Positions 50,673-61,734 of a stretch of 64,000 nt of DNA are shown here, in pieces; the stretch's first letter is position 1, and the number at the start of each line of letters is the position of its first letter. Source of the stretch: Erwinia sorbitola (GTDB lineage: Bacteria; Pseudomonadota; Gammaproteobacteria; Enterobacterales; Enterobacteriaceae); NCBI RefSeq assembly GCF_009738185.1, contig NZ_CP046509.1, positions 1,119,501 to 1,183,500 of the forward strand, read 5' to 3'. The notes under the pieces were generated by a model that saw only the letters and a program-made list of their open reading frames with translations, was not told the DNA's origin and ran no database searches. A program made the translations under genes and the position numbers.

Positions 50673-51950
50673 GTGGCAAAAAATATCCAGGCCATTCGCG
50701 GCATGAACGACTACCTTCCTGCGGACACCGTGGTGTGGCAGCGTATCGAGCAGATCCTCAAGCAGGTTCTTGGCAGCTACGGTTTTAGTGAAATCCGCCT
50801 GCCGATTGTAGAGCAGACCCCGTTATTCAAACGCGCTATCGGTGAAGTTACCGATGTGGTTGAAAAAGAGATGTATACCTTCGATGACCGCAACGGTGAA
50901 AGCCTGACGCTGCGTCCGGAAGGTACCGCTGGCTGTGTGCGCGCGGGCATTGAACACGGTCTGCTGTACAATCAGGAACAGCGTTTGTGGTATATCGGCC
51001 CGATGTTCCGCTATGAGCGACCGCAGAAAGGGCGTTATCGCCAGTTCCACCAGATTGGTGCCGAAGTGTTTGGCCTGCAAGGCCCGGACATTGATGCTGA
51101 ACTGATTATGATGACGGCTCGCTGGTGGAAAGCATTGGGTATTGCCGATCACGTGAGCCTGGAGCTGAACTCCATCGGGTCGCTTGAGGCGCGTGCTAAT
51201 TACCGTGATGCGTTGGTGGCCTTCCTTGAACAGCACGTTGATGTGCTGGATGAAGACTGCAAACGCCGCATGTATACTAACCCGCTGCGCGTGCTGGACA
51301 GTAAAAATCCAGATGTTCAGGCTCTGCTGAATGATGCGCCAACCCTCGGCGACTATCTGGACGACGAGTCTCGCGAGCATTTCACCGGGCTGTGCAGCCT
51401 GCTGGATGCAGCCGGAATTGCCTATACCGTCAATCAGCGTCTGGTTCGTGGTCTCGACTACTACAACCGCACGGTGTTTGAATGGGTGACCAGCAGCCTG
51501 GGCTCACAGGGCACAGTTTGTGCCGGTGGGCGCTACGATGGCCTGGTCGAGCAGCTGGGCGGGCGCGCAACGCCAGCCGTTGGTTTTGCGATGGGGCTGG
51601 AGCGTCTTGTTCTGCTGGTTCAGGCAGTTAACCCTGAATTTGAACCGACGCGCATTGTTGATGTCTATGTTATCGCTTCAGGTCAGGGCGTCCAGAGCGC
51701 AGCAATGCTGCTGGCAGAACAGCTGCGAGATGCGCTGCCGGAATTGAAGCTAATGACTAACTTTGGCGGTGGCAACTTTAAGAAGCAGTTTGCTCGTGCA
51801 GATAAGTGGGGTGCCCGCATTGCACTGGTACTCGGTGAAGACGAAGTGGCTAAGAGCCAGCTGGTAATTAAAGATTTACGTAACGGCGAGCAGCAAACGC
51901 TCGCGCAGTCTGATGCGGCAGCCACGCTGGCATCGATGTTACAGCGTTAA
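50673..51950 (+). CDS. hisS: Histidyl-tRNA synthetase
   Basis: This 425-residue class II synthetase has motif 2 ([23 protein letters not shown]), the HisA motif [12 protein letters not shown] (near 259), motif 3 (GFAMGLERL) and a C-terminal anticodon-binding domain (about 330-425). The start is GTG 50673 after GAGAGAAATTTA. E. coli HisS has 424 residues. It lies in the ispG-hisS-yfgM-bamB-der cluster. Confidence 0.97.
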   Translation: MAKNIQAIRGMNDYLPADTVVWQRIEQILKQVLGSYGFSEIRLPIVEQTPLFKRAIGEVTDVVEKEMYTFDDRNGESLTLRPEGTAGCVRAGIEHGLLYNQEQRLWYIGPMFRYERPQKGRYRQFHQIGAEVFGLQGPDIDAELIMMTARWWKALGIADHVSLELNSIGSLEARANYRDALVAFLEQHVDVLDEDCKRRMYTNPLRVLDSKNPDVQALLNDAPTLGDYLDDESREHFTGLCSLLDAAGIAYTVNQRLVRGLDYYNRTVFEWVTSSLGSQGTVCAGGRYDGLVEQLGGRATPAVGFAMGLERLVLLVQAVNPEFEPTRIVDVYVIASGQGVQSAAMLLAEQLRDALPELKLMTNFGGGNFKKQFARADKWGARIALVLGEDEVAKSQLVIKDLRNGEQQTLAQSDAAATLASMLQR

Positions 51951-51987
51951 GCCTCTGCGGCGGCACGATTTAAAGGAGTAGGATTGC

Positions 51988-52608
51988 GTGGAAGTGTATA
52001 GCAACGAGAACGAACAGGTAGATGCGCTGAAAAACTTTTTTGCCCAGAATGGCAAAGCGTTAGTGGTTGGTGTGGTGCTGGGCGTCGGCGCATTACTTGG
52101 CTGGCGTTACTGGAACAATCACCAGGACAGCGGATCGCGTGAAATTTCTGCGTCATATCAGCAGGTGACGTCGGCGCTGGACGCCAGTAAACCTGCCTCT
52201 CTTGAAGCAGTGGCGAAGTTTGCCAGTGAAAATAACAATACCTACGGTGCCCTGGCCTCGTTGGATCTGGCAAAACGTTATATCGACAACAATCAGTTGG
52301 ATAAAGCAGCAGAGCAGTTGCAGAGTGGGCTGAAAAGTACCAAAGACTCTAATCTGCAAGCGGTACTTAATTTGCGTCTTGCACGTATCCAGCTCCAGCA
52401 GAAACAGCCTGACTCCGTGTTAAAAACACTGGAAAGCATTAAGGGCGACGGCTGGGCAGTCATCGTGGCCGATATCCGCGGCGAAGCGTTACTCAGCAAA
52501 GGCGACGTAAAAGGCGCACGCGATGCGTGGAGCCAGGGGATCGCTTCTGATGCGTCTTCGACGCTGAAAGAGATGCTGCAAATGAAAGTGAACAATCTGC
52601 CGGGTTAA
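51988..52608 (+). CDS. yfgM: YfgM ancillary SecYEG translocon subunit
   Basis: This 206-residue inner-membrane protein has the E. coli length. It has one TM helix (about 24-40; ALVVGVVLGVGALLGWRYW) and a periplasmic TPR-like domain. YfgM associates with PpiD and the Sec translocon and passes substrates to periplasmic chaperones. The start is GTG 51988 (VEVYSNENEQVDALKNFF) after AAAGGAG. bamB follows after 33 bp. Confidence 0.93.
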   Translation: MEVYSNENEQVDALKNFFAQNGKALVVGVVLGVGALLGWRYWNNHQDSGSREISASYQQVTSALDASKPASLEAVAKFASENNNTYGALASLDLAKRYIDNNQLDKAAEQLQSGLKSTKDSNLQAVLNLRLARIQLQQKQPDSVLKTLESIKGDGWAVIVADIRGEALLSKGDVKGARDAWSQGIASDASSTLKEMLQMKVNNLPG

Positions 52609-52641
52609 TAATTTGGCCTGAAATGGCACAAGAGGGATTTC

Positions 52642-53823
52642 ATGGAATTGCGTAAGTTACTTCTGCCGGGGCTGATGTCAGTCACCTTACTTAGCGGATG
52701 TTCATGGTTCAGCGGTGAAGAAGACGTTGTTAAAATGTCACCGTTGCCGACTGTACAGAATCAGTTCGAGCCAGAAAAAGTCTGGAGCACTTCAGTCGGC
52801 AATGGCGTGGGCGATTTCTACTCTAATCTCCACCCGGCCTGGGCTGACAGCACCGTATATGCTGCCGATCGCCACGGTGTGGTTAAAGCGCTGAATGCGG
52901 GTGATGGCAAAGAGCAGTGGAAAGTTGACCTGTCAGAAAAAACGGGCTTCTTCTCCAGTAATATTCCTGCATTGCTTTCTGGTGGTTTGACCGTTGATGC
53001 TGGCCATCTCTATGTTGGCAGCGAGCGCGGTCAGATTTACGCATTGAATACCAGCGACGGTTCGATCGCTTGGCAGACTAAAGCATCCGGTGAAGTGCTG
53101 TCCCGTCCGGTTGTCAGCGATGGCCTGGTACTGGTGCATACCAGCAACGGTATGCTTCAGGGCCTGGATCAGACCAGCGGTAACGTTAAGTGGACTGTTA
53201 ACCTCGACGTGCCGGCACTGAGCCTGCGCGGTGAGTCTGCGCCTGCAACCGCCTTTGGTGCTGCCATTGTGGGTGGCGATAACGGTCGCGTGAGTGCCGT
53301 AATTATGAACCAGGGCCAGATTATCTGGCAGCAGCGTATCTCTCAGCCGAGCGGCGCGACCGAAATCGATCGCCTGGCGGATGTGGATACCACTCCGATT
53401 ATCGTTAACGGCGTTGTCTATGCACTGGCCTATAACGGCAATCTTACCGCGCTGGATCTGCGTTCTGGTCAGATTCTGTGGAAACGCGAAATCGGTTCAG
53501 TCCACGACATGATTGTTGACGGTGGCCGTATCTACCTGGTGGATCAGGACGATCGCGTGATTGCTCTGAACATTGATGGTGGTGTTACCGTGTGGCGTCA
53601 GAGCGATCTGCTGCACCGTAACCTGACTTCACCAGTGCTGTATAACGGTTACCTGGTAGTTGGCGACAGCGAAGGTTACCTGCACTGGATCAATACCGAA
53701 GATGGCCGCTTTGTTGCACAGCAGAAACTGGACAGCTCCGGCTTCCAGACTGAACCTGTTGTTGCCAGCGACAAGCTGTTGATCCAGTCTAAAGACGGTG
53801 AGGTTTACGCGATTACGCGTTAA
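52642..53823 (+). CDS. bamB: Outer-membrane protein assembly factor BamB
   Basis: BamB is a 393-residue lipoprotein subunit of the BAM complex, with a signal peptide and lipobox LLSGCS (Cys20), then an eight-bladed PQQ-type beta-propeller (blade signatures such as GSIAWQTKASGEVLSRP and GQILWKREIG). Length and sequence match E. coli BamB (392). It is cotranscribed with yfgM. Confidence 0.96.
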   Translation: MELRKLLLPGLMSVTLLSGCSWFSGEEDVVKMSPLPTVQNQFEPEKVWSTSVGNGVGDFYSNLHPAWADSTVYAADRHGVVKALNAGDGKEQWKVDLSEKTGFFSSNIPALLSGGLTVDAGHLYVGSERGQIYALNTSDGSIAWQTKASGEVLSRPVVSDGLVLVHTSNGMLQGLDQTSGNVKWTVNLDVPALSLRGESAPATAFGAAIVGGDNGRVSAVIMNQGQIIWQQRISQPSGATEIDRLADVDTTPIIVNGVVYALAYNGNLTALDLRSGQILWKREIGSVHDMIVDGGRIYLVDQDDRVIALNIDGGVTVWRQSDLLHRNLTSPVLYNGYLVVGDSEGYLHWINTEDGRFVAQQKLDSSGFQTEPVVASDKLLIQSKDGEVYAITR

Positions 53824-53892
53824 TCCTTCTCTCTGAGTTATTACCCGATAAATTTCCGCCTGCCTGTTTGCAGACGGAAAGATGACGGTAAA

Positions 53893-53938
53893 GCGGCTCC
53901 TGATTTCATCAGGGGCCGTTTCGTTTTGCTCCAGGCGT
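53893..53938 (+). terminator. bamB terminator
   Basis: CGGCTCCTGA pairs with TCAGGGGCCG (one bulge/mismatch) with TTTCGTTTTG after it. A second stem just upstream (TTTCCG...CGGAAA, about 53850-53880) may assist. Confidence 0.7.
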
Positions 53939-54043
53939 GTTATCCTTAGCGCCATCAGCCTGAGCCCTGCGGTCGGAACTCTGCCAGTCGCGGCGAATAA
54001 ACTTCACAGCCAGGCGTAATTATTTTAGTTATGAGGCTTCAAT

Positions 54044-55543
54044 ATGGTACCTGTGGTCGCGCTGGTCGGGCGTCCCAATGTGGGAAAATCCACCCTGTTT
54101 AACCGTTTAACGCGCACGCGAGATGCGCTGGTGGCGGATTTTCCTGGGCTTACTCGAGATCGCAAATATGGCCGCGCTGAGATAGAAGGGCGTGAGTTTA
54201 TTTGTATTGATACCGGCGGTATCGATGGTAACGAAGAGGGCGTAGAAACACGTATGGCTGCACAGTCGCTACTGGCGATTGAAGAGGCTGACGTGGTGCT
54301 GTTTATGGTCGATGCTCGTGCCGGGCTGATGCCTGCTGATACGGCCATTGCTAAACATCTGCGTTCACGTCAGAAGCCAACTTTTATCGTTGCCAACAAA
54401 ACAGATGGTCTGGATGCAGACTCTGCCGTTGTCGACTTCTGGTCACTCGGTCTGGGCGAGATCCATCCGATTGCAGCATCCCACGGACGCGGTGTTACCA
54501 GCCTGCTGGAGCTTGTGCTGCTGCCGTGGATGGATGTTGTTGCGCCAGAACGTGAGCTGACAGAAGAAGAAGAAAACGAGGCCTATTGGGCTGAACTGGC
54601 AGCGAAAGAAGCGAAAGCTAACGGCGAAGAAGCGCCGGAAGAAGTCGATGATTTCAACCCGCTGGATCTGCCGATCAAATTGGCTATCGTTGGCCGCCCT
54701 AACGTGGGCAAGTCAACGCTGACTAACCGTATTCTCGGTGAAGATCGTGTGGTGGTGTACGACATGCCGGGTACCACCCGTGACAGTATCTACATCCCGA
54801 TGGAGCGTGACGGTCGTGAATATATTCTGATCGACACCGCAGGCGTGCGCAAGCGCGGCAAAGTGACAGAAACCGTTGAGAAGTTCTCGGTAATTAAAAC
54901 ACTACAGGCAATTGAAGACGCCAACGTGGTGTTGCTGGTTATCGATGCGCACGAAGGTATTTCCGATCAGGATCTTTCGCTGTTGGGCTTTATCCTCAAT
55001 AGTGGCCGCTCACTGGTGATTGTGGTTAACAAGTGGGATGGCCTGTCGCAGGAGATCCGTGACGAAGTGAAAGAGCAGCTGGACTACCGTCTGGGCTTTA
55101 TCGACTTTGCACGTATTCACTTTATCTCCGCTCTGCACGGCAGCGGCGTAGGTAATCTGTTTGAATCGGTGACCGAAGCTTACGACTGTTCAACGCGCCG
55201 CGTTAACACCTCAATGCTGACGCGCATTATGAATATGGCTGCCGATGACCATCAGCCGCCGCTGGTACGCAGCCGTCGTGTGAAGCTGAAATATGCTCAC
55301 GCCGGTGGTTATAACCCGCCGATTGTGGTGATCCACGGCAACCAGGTGAAAGACCTGCCGGACTCCTATAAGCGTTACCTGATGAACTACTTCCGTCGTT
55401 CACTGGAAATTATGGGTACACCAATCCGGATTCAGTTCAAAGAGGGTGAGAACCCTTATGAAGGCAAACGTAACCTGCTGACGCCAAATCAGCAGCGTAA
55501 GCGCCAGCGCTTAATGAGCCATCTGAAAAAGAACAAACGTTGA
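54044..55543 (+). CDS. der: Ribosome-associated GTPase Der (EngA)
   Basis: Der is a 499-residue essential GTPase for 50S subunit maturation, with two tandem G domains and a KH-like C-terminal domain. G1 motifs are [14 protein letters not shown] (near residue 8) and [14 protein letters not shown] (near 214); G4 motifs are NKTDG and NKWDG. The acidic linker ([15 protein letters not shown] to [14 protein letters not shown]) separates the G domains. The KH-like domain is about 390-480, and the tail is basic. E. coli Der has 490 residues. Confidence 0.97.
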   Translation: MVPVVALVGRPNVGKSTLFNRLTRTRDALVADFPGLTRDRKYGRAEIEGREFICIDTGGIDGNEEGVETRMAAQSLLAIEEADVVLFMVDARAGLMPADTAIAKHLRSRQKPTFIVANKTDGLDADSAVVDFWSLGLGEIHPIAASHGRGVTSLLELVLLPWMDVVAPERELTEEEENEAYWAELAAKEAKANGEEAPEEVDDFNPLDLPIKLAIVGRPNVGKSTLTNRILGEDRVVVYDMPGTTRDSIYIPMERDGREYILIDTAGVRKRGKVTETVEKFSVIKTLQAIEDANVVLLVIDAHEGISDQDLSLLGFILNSGRSLVIVVNKWDGLSQEIRDEVKEQLDYRLGFIDFARIHFISALHGSGVGNLFESVTEAYDCSTRRVNTSMLTRIMNMAADDHQPPLVRSRRVKLKYAHAGGYNPPIVVIHGNQVKDLPDSYKRYLMNYFRRSLEIMGTPIRIQFKEGENPYEGKRNLLTPNQQRKRQRLMSHLKKNKR

Positions 55544-55547
55544 TCCA

Positions 55548-55575
55548 CAAAGGGGCCTGATGGCCCCTTTGTTTT
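55548..55575 (+). terminator. der intrinsic terminator
   Basis: CAAAGGGGCC-TGAT-GGCCCCTTTG is followed by TTTT, five bases after the der stop. Confidence 0.9.
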
Positions 55576-55632
55576 ATACCCGTCTGGCGCAATTTTTGGA
55601 TATGCTGAAAGCAAAGAGACAGGAGATACCAA

Positions 55633-55857
55633 ATGGACATACTTTGCCCGCAATGCCAGCATCAAATGACGACCACTGATAGCGGGCTTTTCTGTCCGCA
55701 ATGTCAGCAGCACTTCACCGCCTGTTGCCCTGATTGCCACCATCCCCTGAACGTACTGAAAGCCTGCGGTGCCATCGACTATTTTTGCCAGCAAGGACAC
55801 GGGTTGATATCAAAAAAACGTCTGCTTTGGCTGCCTTCGCCCCCCGCTAATCAATAA
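55633..55857 (+). CDS. yfgJ: YfgJ-type zinc-ribbon protein
   Basis: This 74-residue protein has four CxxC or CxxH-type knuckles: CPQCQH, CPQCQQ, CCPDCHH and a final Cys region (CGAIDYFCQQGH). That pattern suggests two zinc ribbons. It corresponds in position and length to E. coli YfgJ (71 residues), whose function is unknown. ATG 55633 follows AGGAGATACCAA. Confidence 0.88.
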   Translation: MDILCPQCQHQMTTTDSGLFCPQCQQHFTACCPDCHHPLNVLKACGAIDYFCQQGHGLISKKRLLWLPSPPANQ

Positions 55858-55940
55858 ACCCCAGCAAAGATAACGTTAATCATTTTGTGCGACTGCTTGC
55901 GCTACGGTTGTTGATCGTGAGCAGCTTGTTAATTTTCTGT

Positions 55941-55969
55941 TTATCACATTATGAACCTGGTGGTACAAT
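55941..55969 (+). promoter_or_regulatory. Probable gcd promoter
   Basis: TTATCA (55941-55946), a 17-bp spacer and TACAAT (55964-55969) form a sigma-70-like promoter about 150 bp before gcd. The 262-bp gap from yfgJ otherwise shows no convincing gene. Confidence 0.5.
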
Positions 55970-56119
55970 TCTGCCGCTTACTACCGGTGCTCTTCCGCAC
56001 CAGCCGTGCATTCTGAGCATCAGCGGTAAAAGCAGGACGGGATCGCTCCCGTGTAACATGTTAATAAAAATAGGGTATTTATAAAAAACCGCCTTATTTC
56101 CTCCAGGAGTATTTCTGCT

Positions 56120-58552
56120 ATGCCTCAAATAAATGCCGGGTCATCCAAATGGTTGAGCCTGTGGTGTTTCTTGCTGGGATTAATTTTACTGGCAACAGGC
56201 CTCTATTTTGTTATTGGTGGTGGAAAATTAGTTTCACTCGGTGGGAGCTGGTATTTCGTGATTGCCGGTATTTTCACCGTGCTGTCCGCCATTCAGTTCT
56301 TCCGTCGCCGGGCCTCAGCGGTGGTTATTTTCGCCCTGGTGTTTGTTGGTTCAGCCATCTGGGCTGTGCTTGATGCTGGCATTGACTTCTGGCCGCTGGT
56401 TTCCCGCCTGATGTTCCTGGCAGGTATGTTATTGCTGGCACTGATCACCTGGCCTTCGCTGCGCAAGCGTGAAGGCAAACCTTCATGCGCGAAAGGTGCT
56501 TACGGCCTGAGTGTGGTGACAGTAGTGGGCCTGCTGGCAACCCTGTATGGCATGTTCCAGCCGCATCCGACCGTGGCATCGAATGGTCAGCAGCTGCCGC
56601 TGGTACCGGTTGATAAAGCAACCGAGCAGAAAAACTGGGATAACTACGGCAATACCCCGGGCGGTAGCCGCTTCGTGGCGCTGGATCAGATCACCCGCGA
56701 CAACGTGAAAAATCTGAAACCAGTATGGACTTTCCGTACCGGCGATATTCCGGACAGTCCGACCGGTAACGGCGCAGAAGATCAGCAGACGCCATTACAG
56801 ATTGGCGATCGTATCTTCCTCTGTACCCCACATAACAATGTGATTGCCGTTGATGCGGATACGGGCAAACAGATTTGGAAAACCGAAATCAATGCACAGG
56901 CGCAGGTATGGAATCGCTGCCGTGGTCTGGCTTATTTCGACGCTACTAAACCACTACAGCAGCCTACGGTGCCTGACTCTACGCCTGTCACCGCAGTAAC
57001 TCTGCCTGCGGGCGATACCTGCCAGCGTCGTATTCTGATGAATACCATTGACGCTCGTCTGGTGGCGATCAACGCTGATAACGGTGAAATGTGCCAGAAC
57101 TTCGGCAACAAAGGTTTTGTTGACCTTAAAGCCGGTCTGGGTGATGCCAGCGATCCTAAATATCAGCTGACTTCTGCCCCAACGCTGGCCGGTACCACCG
57201 TGGTTGTCGGTGGCCGTGTGGCGGATAACGTGCAGACCGATATGCCTGGCGGCGTACTGCGCGGCTTCGATGTGATCACCGGTGAAATGCGCTGGGCGTT
57301 TGACCCGGGCAATCAGGATCCGAATGCGAAACTGGAAGAGGGCAAAACCTTCGTTCGCAGTACGCCGAACTCCTGGGCACCGATGTCCTACGATCCGGCA
57401 ATGAACACCGTATTCCTGCCAATGGGTAGCTCTTCTGTTGACCTGTGGGGCGCGAACCGTAACGCACTGGATCATAAATACGGCGCTTCCATCCTGGCGC
57501 TGGATGCAACTACCGGTAAAGAGAAGTGGGTTTATCAGACCGTGCATAACGATCTGTGGGACTTCGACCTGCCAATGCAGCCAAGCCTTATTAACTTCCC
57601 AATGAAAGACGGTAGCAGCAAGCCAGCCGTGGTTATCGGTACTAAAGCTGGGCAGATTTTCGTGCTGGATCGCCTGACCGGCAAGCCGCTGACCGAAGTG
57701 AAAGAAGTACCGGTGCCGCGCGGTAATATTCCGAACGAGCAGTACACCCCGACGCAGCCGAAGTCGGTGGGTATGCCGCAGATTGGTGCCGACACGCTGA
57801 CTGAATCTGATATGTGGGGCGCCACGCCGTTTGATCAGCTGGCCTGCCGTATTGGCTTTAAATCTATGCGCTATAACGGCCTTTATACCGTGCCGGGTAC
57901 CGATCTCTCCCTCAGCTTCCCGGGTTCACTGGGCGGTATGAACTGGGGCAGCCTGTCTACGGATCCGAATAACCACTACATTTTTGCCAACGATATGCGT
58001 CTGGGCCTGTGGGTACAGATGATCCCGGCGAAAACCAGCGAAGGCCCTGCCAGCAATGGCGGAGAATCGGTGAATACGGGTATGGGTGCGGTTCCGCTGA
58101 AAGGAACGCCATTTGCGGTAAACAAAAACCGCTTTATGTCGCCGCTGGGCATTCCCTGCCAGAAGCCACCGTTTGGTACACTGTCCGCAGTTGATCTGAA
58201 AACGCAGAAAATCATGTGGCAGGTGCCGGTCGGTACCGTGCAGGATACCGGGCCGTTTGGTATCAAAATGCATGCTCAGATGCCGGTTGGTATGCCAACG
58301 CTGGGCGGTACGCTGGCAACGCAGGGTGGCCTGGTGTTTATCGCAGGTACTCAGGATTACTATCTGCGTGCATTCGACACCTCAACCGGTAAAGAGGTGT
58401 GGAAAGCTCGTCTGCCTGTGGGTAGCCAGGGCGGCCCGATGAGCTACAAATCACCGAAAACCGGTAAGCAGTACATTCTGATCTCAGCGGGCGGCGCAAG
58501 GCAGTCGCCGGATCGTGGTGATTATGTAATTGCTTACGCACTGGACAAATAA
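56120..58552 (+). CDS. gcd: Membrane-bound PQQ-dependent glucose dehydrogenase
   Basis: Gcd oxidises glucose (and related aldoses) to gluconolactone in the periplasm and passes electrons to ubiquinone. The 810-residue protein has five N-terminal TM helices (about 12-30, 36-56, 62-80, 90-108, 125-143) and a C-terminal eight-bladed PQQ propeller (about 165-810), with DIPDSPTGNGAEDQQTPLQIGDRIFLCTP split across the substrate/PQQ entry region and W-motifs such as GKEKWVYQTVHNDLWDFD. E. coli Gcd has 796 residues. The gene sits between yfgJ and xseA, where E. coli has none. PQQ must be made elsewhere or taken up. Confidence 0.93.
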   Translation: MPQINAGSSKWLSLWCFLLGLILLATGLYFVIGGGKLVSLGGSWYFVIAGIFTVLSAIQFFRRRASAVVIFALVFVGSAIWAVLDAGIDFWPLVSRLMFLAGMLLLALITWPSLRKREGKPSCAKGAYGLSVVTVVGLLATLYGMFQPHPTVASNGQQLPLVPVDKATEQKNWDNYGNTPGGSRFVALDQITRDNVKNLKPVWTFRTGDIPDSPTGNGAEDQQTPLQIGDRIFLCTPHNNVIAVDADTGKQIWKTEINAQAQVWNRCRGLAYFDATKPLQQPTVPDSTPVTAVTLPAGDTCQRRILMNTIDARLVAINADNGEMCQNFGNKGFVDLKAGLGDASDPKYQLTSAPTLAGTTVVVGGRVADNVQTDMPGGVLRGFDVITGEMRWAFDPGNQDPNAKLEEGKTFVRSTPNSWAPMSYDPAMNTVFLPMGSSSVDLWGANRNALDHKYGASILALDATTGKEKWVYQTVHNDLWDFDLPMQPSLINFPMKDGSSKPAVVIGTKAGQIFVLDRLTGKPLTEVKEVPVPRGNIPNEQYTPTQPKSVGMPQIGADTLTESDMWGATPFDQLACRIGFKSMRYNGLYTVPGTDLSLSFPGSLGGMNWGSLSTDPNNHYIFANDMRLGLWVQMIPAKTSEGPASNGGESVNTGMGAVPLKGTPFAVNKNRFMSPLGIPCQKPPFGTLSAVDLKTQKIMWQVPVGTVQDTGPFGIKMHAQMPVGMPTLGGTLATQGGLVFIAGTQDYYLRAFDTSTGKEVWKARLPVGSQGGPMSYKSPKTGKQYILISAGGARQSPDRGDYVIAYALDK

Positions 58553-58583
58553 GGCCTGGCTAATCACTTGCTGACCTGATGTC

Positions 58584-58619
58584 AAAAAGGCCCCTTTATC
58601 GCTAAAGGGGCCTTTTTTT
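58584..58619. terminator. Bidirectional terminator between gcd and xseA
   Basis: AAAAAGGCCCCTTT and AAAGGGGCCTTTTTTT pair around a short loop. It lies between two convergent genes. Confidence 0.9.
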
Positions 58620-58640
58620 ATTGCTTCCGAATAGAGGGGA

Positions 58641-60014
58641 TCAGGACGGGTTACGTTTACGCGTCTTTTTCACCGGAGTGATAACGGTAACTTCACTCTC
58701 CACCCAGCCGTCGTCGAGACGCGTTTTAAGCGTATCGCCAGGGTGCAGCTGTTTGGTTTTTTTCACCACCTGGCCGTCAGCAGCCGTCGTCACGCTGAAA
58801 CCGCGTGCCAGTGTCGCCAGCGGGCTGACGCCTTCCAGCTGCGCAGCAAGGCTACCGAAACGCTGTTTATTTACATTGAGCTGCTGCTGCATCGCCTGTT
58901 GCAAGCGGTAATGCCACTGCTGTAGCTGCTGCCCGGCCCGCTGTACGCGCATCTCCGGACGGATAGCGCTCAGACGCAGCCCGATGCGTTCCTGCTGGCG
59001 CACAGCCTGACGCAGCCGCAGCTGCATCGCATCATCAAGACGCCGCTGGAGCTTCATCAGCGCGGTCTGCTGACGGGCGAGGCGTAGCTGAGGATGCTGC
59101 TGTTGCAGCCGATGCTGGATGCGGGTAAACGTACGCTGCTGCTGCGCAAGATAATAATCCATTGCCATTTCCAGCCGCTGCTGCTGCGACTGCAACTGGC
59201 GCAGCAGTTCAATCTGATTACGGCTGACCAGCTCCGCTGCCGCAGACGGGGTAGGGGCGCGCAGATCGGCTACGAAGTCGGCGATAGTAACATCGGTTTC
59301 ATGGCCGACGGCGCTGACGATCGGAATGCGGCTGGCATAAATCGCCCTGGCGACACGTTCGTCGTTAAAACTCCACAGGTCTTCCAGCGATCCGCCGCCG
59401 CGTCCTACAATCAGTACATCACACTCATTGCGGGCGTTTGCCAGCTCAATGGCCCGTACGATGCCTGAGGGCGCTTCTGCGCCCTGTACCTGCGTCGGGT
59501 AGATAACCACCGGCAGTGAAGGGTCACGACGCTGTAGCACGCGTAGCACGTCGTGTAGCGCAGCACCGCTGGCAGAGGTAATCACCCCGACCTGGCGCGC
59601 CGGTTCCGGCAGCGGCTGTTTATGCTGCTGCTCAAACAGACCTTCCAGCATCAGTCGCTGTTTTAACTGCTCAAACTGCTGCTGCAACAGGCCATCGCCA
59701 GCGGGCTGCATACTTTCTGCAATCAGCTGATAGTCGCCGCGTGGTTCATACAGGGTTATGGTGGCGCGCACCAAAATCTGCTGGCCATTTTGCGGGCGGA
59801 AGGTCACTCGGCGGTTGCTGTTACGAAACATCGCGCAGCGAACCTGGGCACCATCATCCTTCAAAGTGAAATACCAGTGACCGGAAGAGGGCTGGGAGAA
59901 ATTCGAGATCTCCGCGCTCAACCAGACCTGGCCCATTTCCATCTCCAGCAGCTTGCGCACTGTCGTATTGAGACGGCTGACGGTAAAAATATTGGCGGTT
60001 GGAGGTAGCGACAT
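58641..60014 (-). CDS. xseA: Exodeoxyribonuclease VII large subunit
   Basis: XseA is the 457-residue catalytic subunit of the single-strand-specific exonuclease VII. It has an N-terminal OB-fold (about 10-110; [20 protein letters not shown]), a catalytic region (about 130-310; [41 protein letters not shown]), a Gln/Arg-rich coiled-coil arm (about 285-390) and a C-terminal segment ending [12 protein letters not shown]. The position divergent from guaB is as in E. coli. Confidence 0.96.
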   Translation of the reverse strand: MSLPPTANIFTVSRLNTTVRKLLEMEMGQVWLSAEISNFSQPSSGHWYFTLKDDGAQVRCAMFRNSNRRVTFRPQNGQQILVRATITLYEPRGDYQLIAESMQPAGDGLLQQQFEQLKQRLMLEGLFEQQHKQPLPEPARQVGVITSASGAALHDVLRVLQRRDPSLPVVIYPTQVQGAEAPSGIVRAIELANARNECDVLIVGRGGGSLEDLWSFNDERVARAIYASRIPIVSAVGHETDVTIADFVADLRAPTPSAAAELVSRNQIELLRQLQSQQQRLEMAMDYYLAQQQRTFTRIQHRLQQQHPQLRLARQQTALMKLQRRLDDAMQLRLRQAVRQQERIGLRLSAIRPEMRVQRAGQQLQQWHYRLQQAMQQQLNVNKQRFGSLAAQLEGVSPLATLARGFSVTTAADGQVVKKTKQLHPGDTLKTRLDDGWVESEVTVITPVKKTRKRNPS

Positions 60015-60106
60015 GTGATGAAGATCAAACTTTAAATCAGAGGGTTAATTAATCGATACTACATGGCTTGCTCAGGGGATCAAGAGTTTTTCGTAAATAA
60101 TGCTGG

Positions 60107-60132
60107 AGGCAATCGATTACGCCCTGTATAAT
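60107..60132 (+). promoter_or_regulatory. guaBA promoter with PurR operator
   Basis: AGGCAATCGATTACGC (60107-60122) matches ANGCAANCGNTTNCNT except the last base. TATAAT at 60127-60132 is a perfect -10, so the operator sits between the -35 and -10 positions and would block polymerase. The guaB start is 53 bp downstream. Confidence 0.8.
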
Positions 60133-60184
60133 GCCGCGGCAATATTTTACAAGTTCTCATTCACCCTGAGGTTGAGATATTGCC

Positions 60185-61651
60185 ATGCTAAGAATCACTA
60201 AAGAAGCCCTGACATTTGACGACGTTCTGCTCGTTCCTGCACATTCCACTGTCCTGCCAAACACGGCCGACCTCAGTACCCAGCTTACAAAAACCATCCG
60301 TCTGAACATTCCTATGTTGTCCGCTGCTATGGATACCGTGACCGAAGCAGGTCTGGCCATTGCACTGGCGCAGGAAGGTGGTCTGGGCTTTATTCATAAA
60401 AATATGTCCATCGAGCGCCAGGCTGAAGAAGTTCGCAAGGTGAAGAAACATGAAAGCGGCGTAGTAACTGACCCGCAGACCGTGTTGCCAACCACTGCTC
60501 TGAGCGAAGTGAAGATCCTCACCGAACGTAACGGTTTTGCCGGTTATCCGGTCGTTAACGGCGAAAACGAATTGGTGGGTATTATTACCGGCCGTGACGT
60601 TCGTTTTGTTACTGACCTGAGCCTGCCGGTTTCTGCGGTGATGACGCCGAAAGAGCGCCTGGTTACGGTGAAAGAGGGTGAAGCCCGCGAAGTCGTACTG
60701 CACAAAATGCACGAAAAACGCGTAGAGAAAGCGCTGGTAGTGGATGACAGTTTCCACCTGCTGGGCATGATCACTGTAAAAGACTTCCAGAAAGCTGAAC
60801 GTAAACCTAACGCCTGTAAAGACGAGCATGGTCGCCTGCGCGTGGGTGCTGCTGTTGGCGCGGGTGCCGGTAACGAAGAGCGCGTTGATGCGCTGGTTGC
60901 GGCGGGTGTTGATGTTCTGCTGATCGACTCTTCCCACGGTCACTCTGAAGGCGTACTGCAACGTATCCGTGAAACTCGTGCTAAATATCCTGACCTGCAA
61001 ATCCTCGGTGGCAACGTTGCGACCGGTGCGGGTGCTCTGGCGCTGGTAGAAGCAGGCGTGAGCGCGGTGAAAGTGGGTATCGGCCCTGGTTCAATCTGTA
61101 CCACCCGCATCGTTACCGGCGTTGGTGTTCCACAGATTACCGCCGTCTCAGACGCGGTTGAAGCGCTGGAAGGTACCGGTATTCCGGTTATTGCTGATGG
61201 TGGTATTCGCTTCTCTGGCGATATCGCCAAAGCTATCGCCGCCGGTGCCGCAGCCGTTATGGTTGGCTCTATGCTGGCCGGAACCGATGAATCTCCGGGC
61301 GAAATCGAACTCTACCAGGGCCGTTCATTCAAGTCTTACCGCGGAATGGGTTCTCTGGGCGCGATGTCTAAAGGTTCTTCCGACCGTTACTTCCAGACCG
61401 ATAATGCCGCTGACAAACTGGTGCCGGAAGGTATCGAAGGTCGTGTAGCTTATAAGGGCTTCCTGAAAGCGATCGTGCATCAGCAAATGGGCGGCCTGCG
61501 TTCCTGTATGGGTCTGACCGGCTGTGCTACTATCGACGAACTGCGCACCAAAGCGGAATTTGTTCGCATCAGCGGTGCCGGGATTCAGGAAAGCCATGTG
61601 CATGACGTGACCATCACCAAAGAGTCCCCGAACTACCGTATGGGTTCCTGA
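60185..61651 (+). CDS. guaB: Inosine-5'-monophosphate dehydrogenase
   Basis: This 488-residue TIM-barrel enzyme has an inserted Bateman module (two CBS domains, about 93-205) and performs the NAD-dependent IMP to XMP step, rate-limiting for GMP. The catalytic Cys lies in [15 protein letters not shown], the flap in [18 protein letters not shown]. Length and start ([16 protein letters not shown]) match E. coli. It forms an operon with guaA. Confidence 0.97.
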   Translation: MLRITKEALTFDDVLLVPAHSTVLPNTADLSTQLTKTIRLNIPMLSAAMDTVTEAGLAIALAQEGGLGFIHKNMSIERQAEEVRKVKKHESGVVTDPQTVLPTTALSEVKILTERNGFAGYPVVNGENELVGIITGRDVRFVTDLSLPVSAVMTPKERLVTVKEGEAREVVLHKMHEKRVEKALVVDDSFHLLGMITVKDFQKAERKPNACKDEHGRLRVGAAVGAGAGNEERVDALVAAGVDVLLIDSSHGHSEGVLQRIRETRAKYPDLQILGGNVATGAGALALVEAGVSAVKVGIGPGSICTTRIVTGVGVPQITAVSDAVEALEGTGIPVIADGGIRFSGDIAKAIAAGAAAVMVGSMLAGTDESPGEIELYQGRSFKSYRGMGSLGAMSKGSSDRYFQTDNAADKLVPEGIEGRVAYKGFLKAIVHQQMGGLRSCMGLTGCATIDELRTKAEFVRISGAGIQESHVHDVTITKESPNYRMGS

Positions 61652-61667
61652 TAACCCTGTACTGCAT

Positions 61668-61692
61668 GCCCGGCTCCTGAGCCGGGCGTTTT
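61668..61692 (+). terminator. Hairpin between guaB and guaA
   Basis: GCCCGGCTC (61668-61676) and GAGCCGGGC (61679-61687) are followed by GTTTTA. As guaBA is an operon in relatives, this is more likely a partial attenuator or mRNA processing/stability element than a full terminator. Confidence 0.5.
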
Positions 61693-61734
61693 ACTCCTTC
61701 TCCCGAATTTGTATTACATCGCTGGAATAGCCCA

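Noticed and set aside
55887..56084. 65-codon open frame before gcd with a hydrophobic start
   Set aside because: It overlaps the probable gcd promoter, has a weak ribosome-binding context, and the sequence after residue 20 shows no domain pattern.
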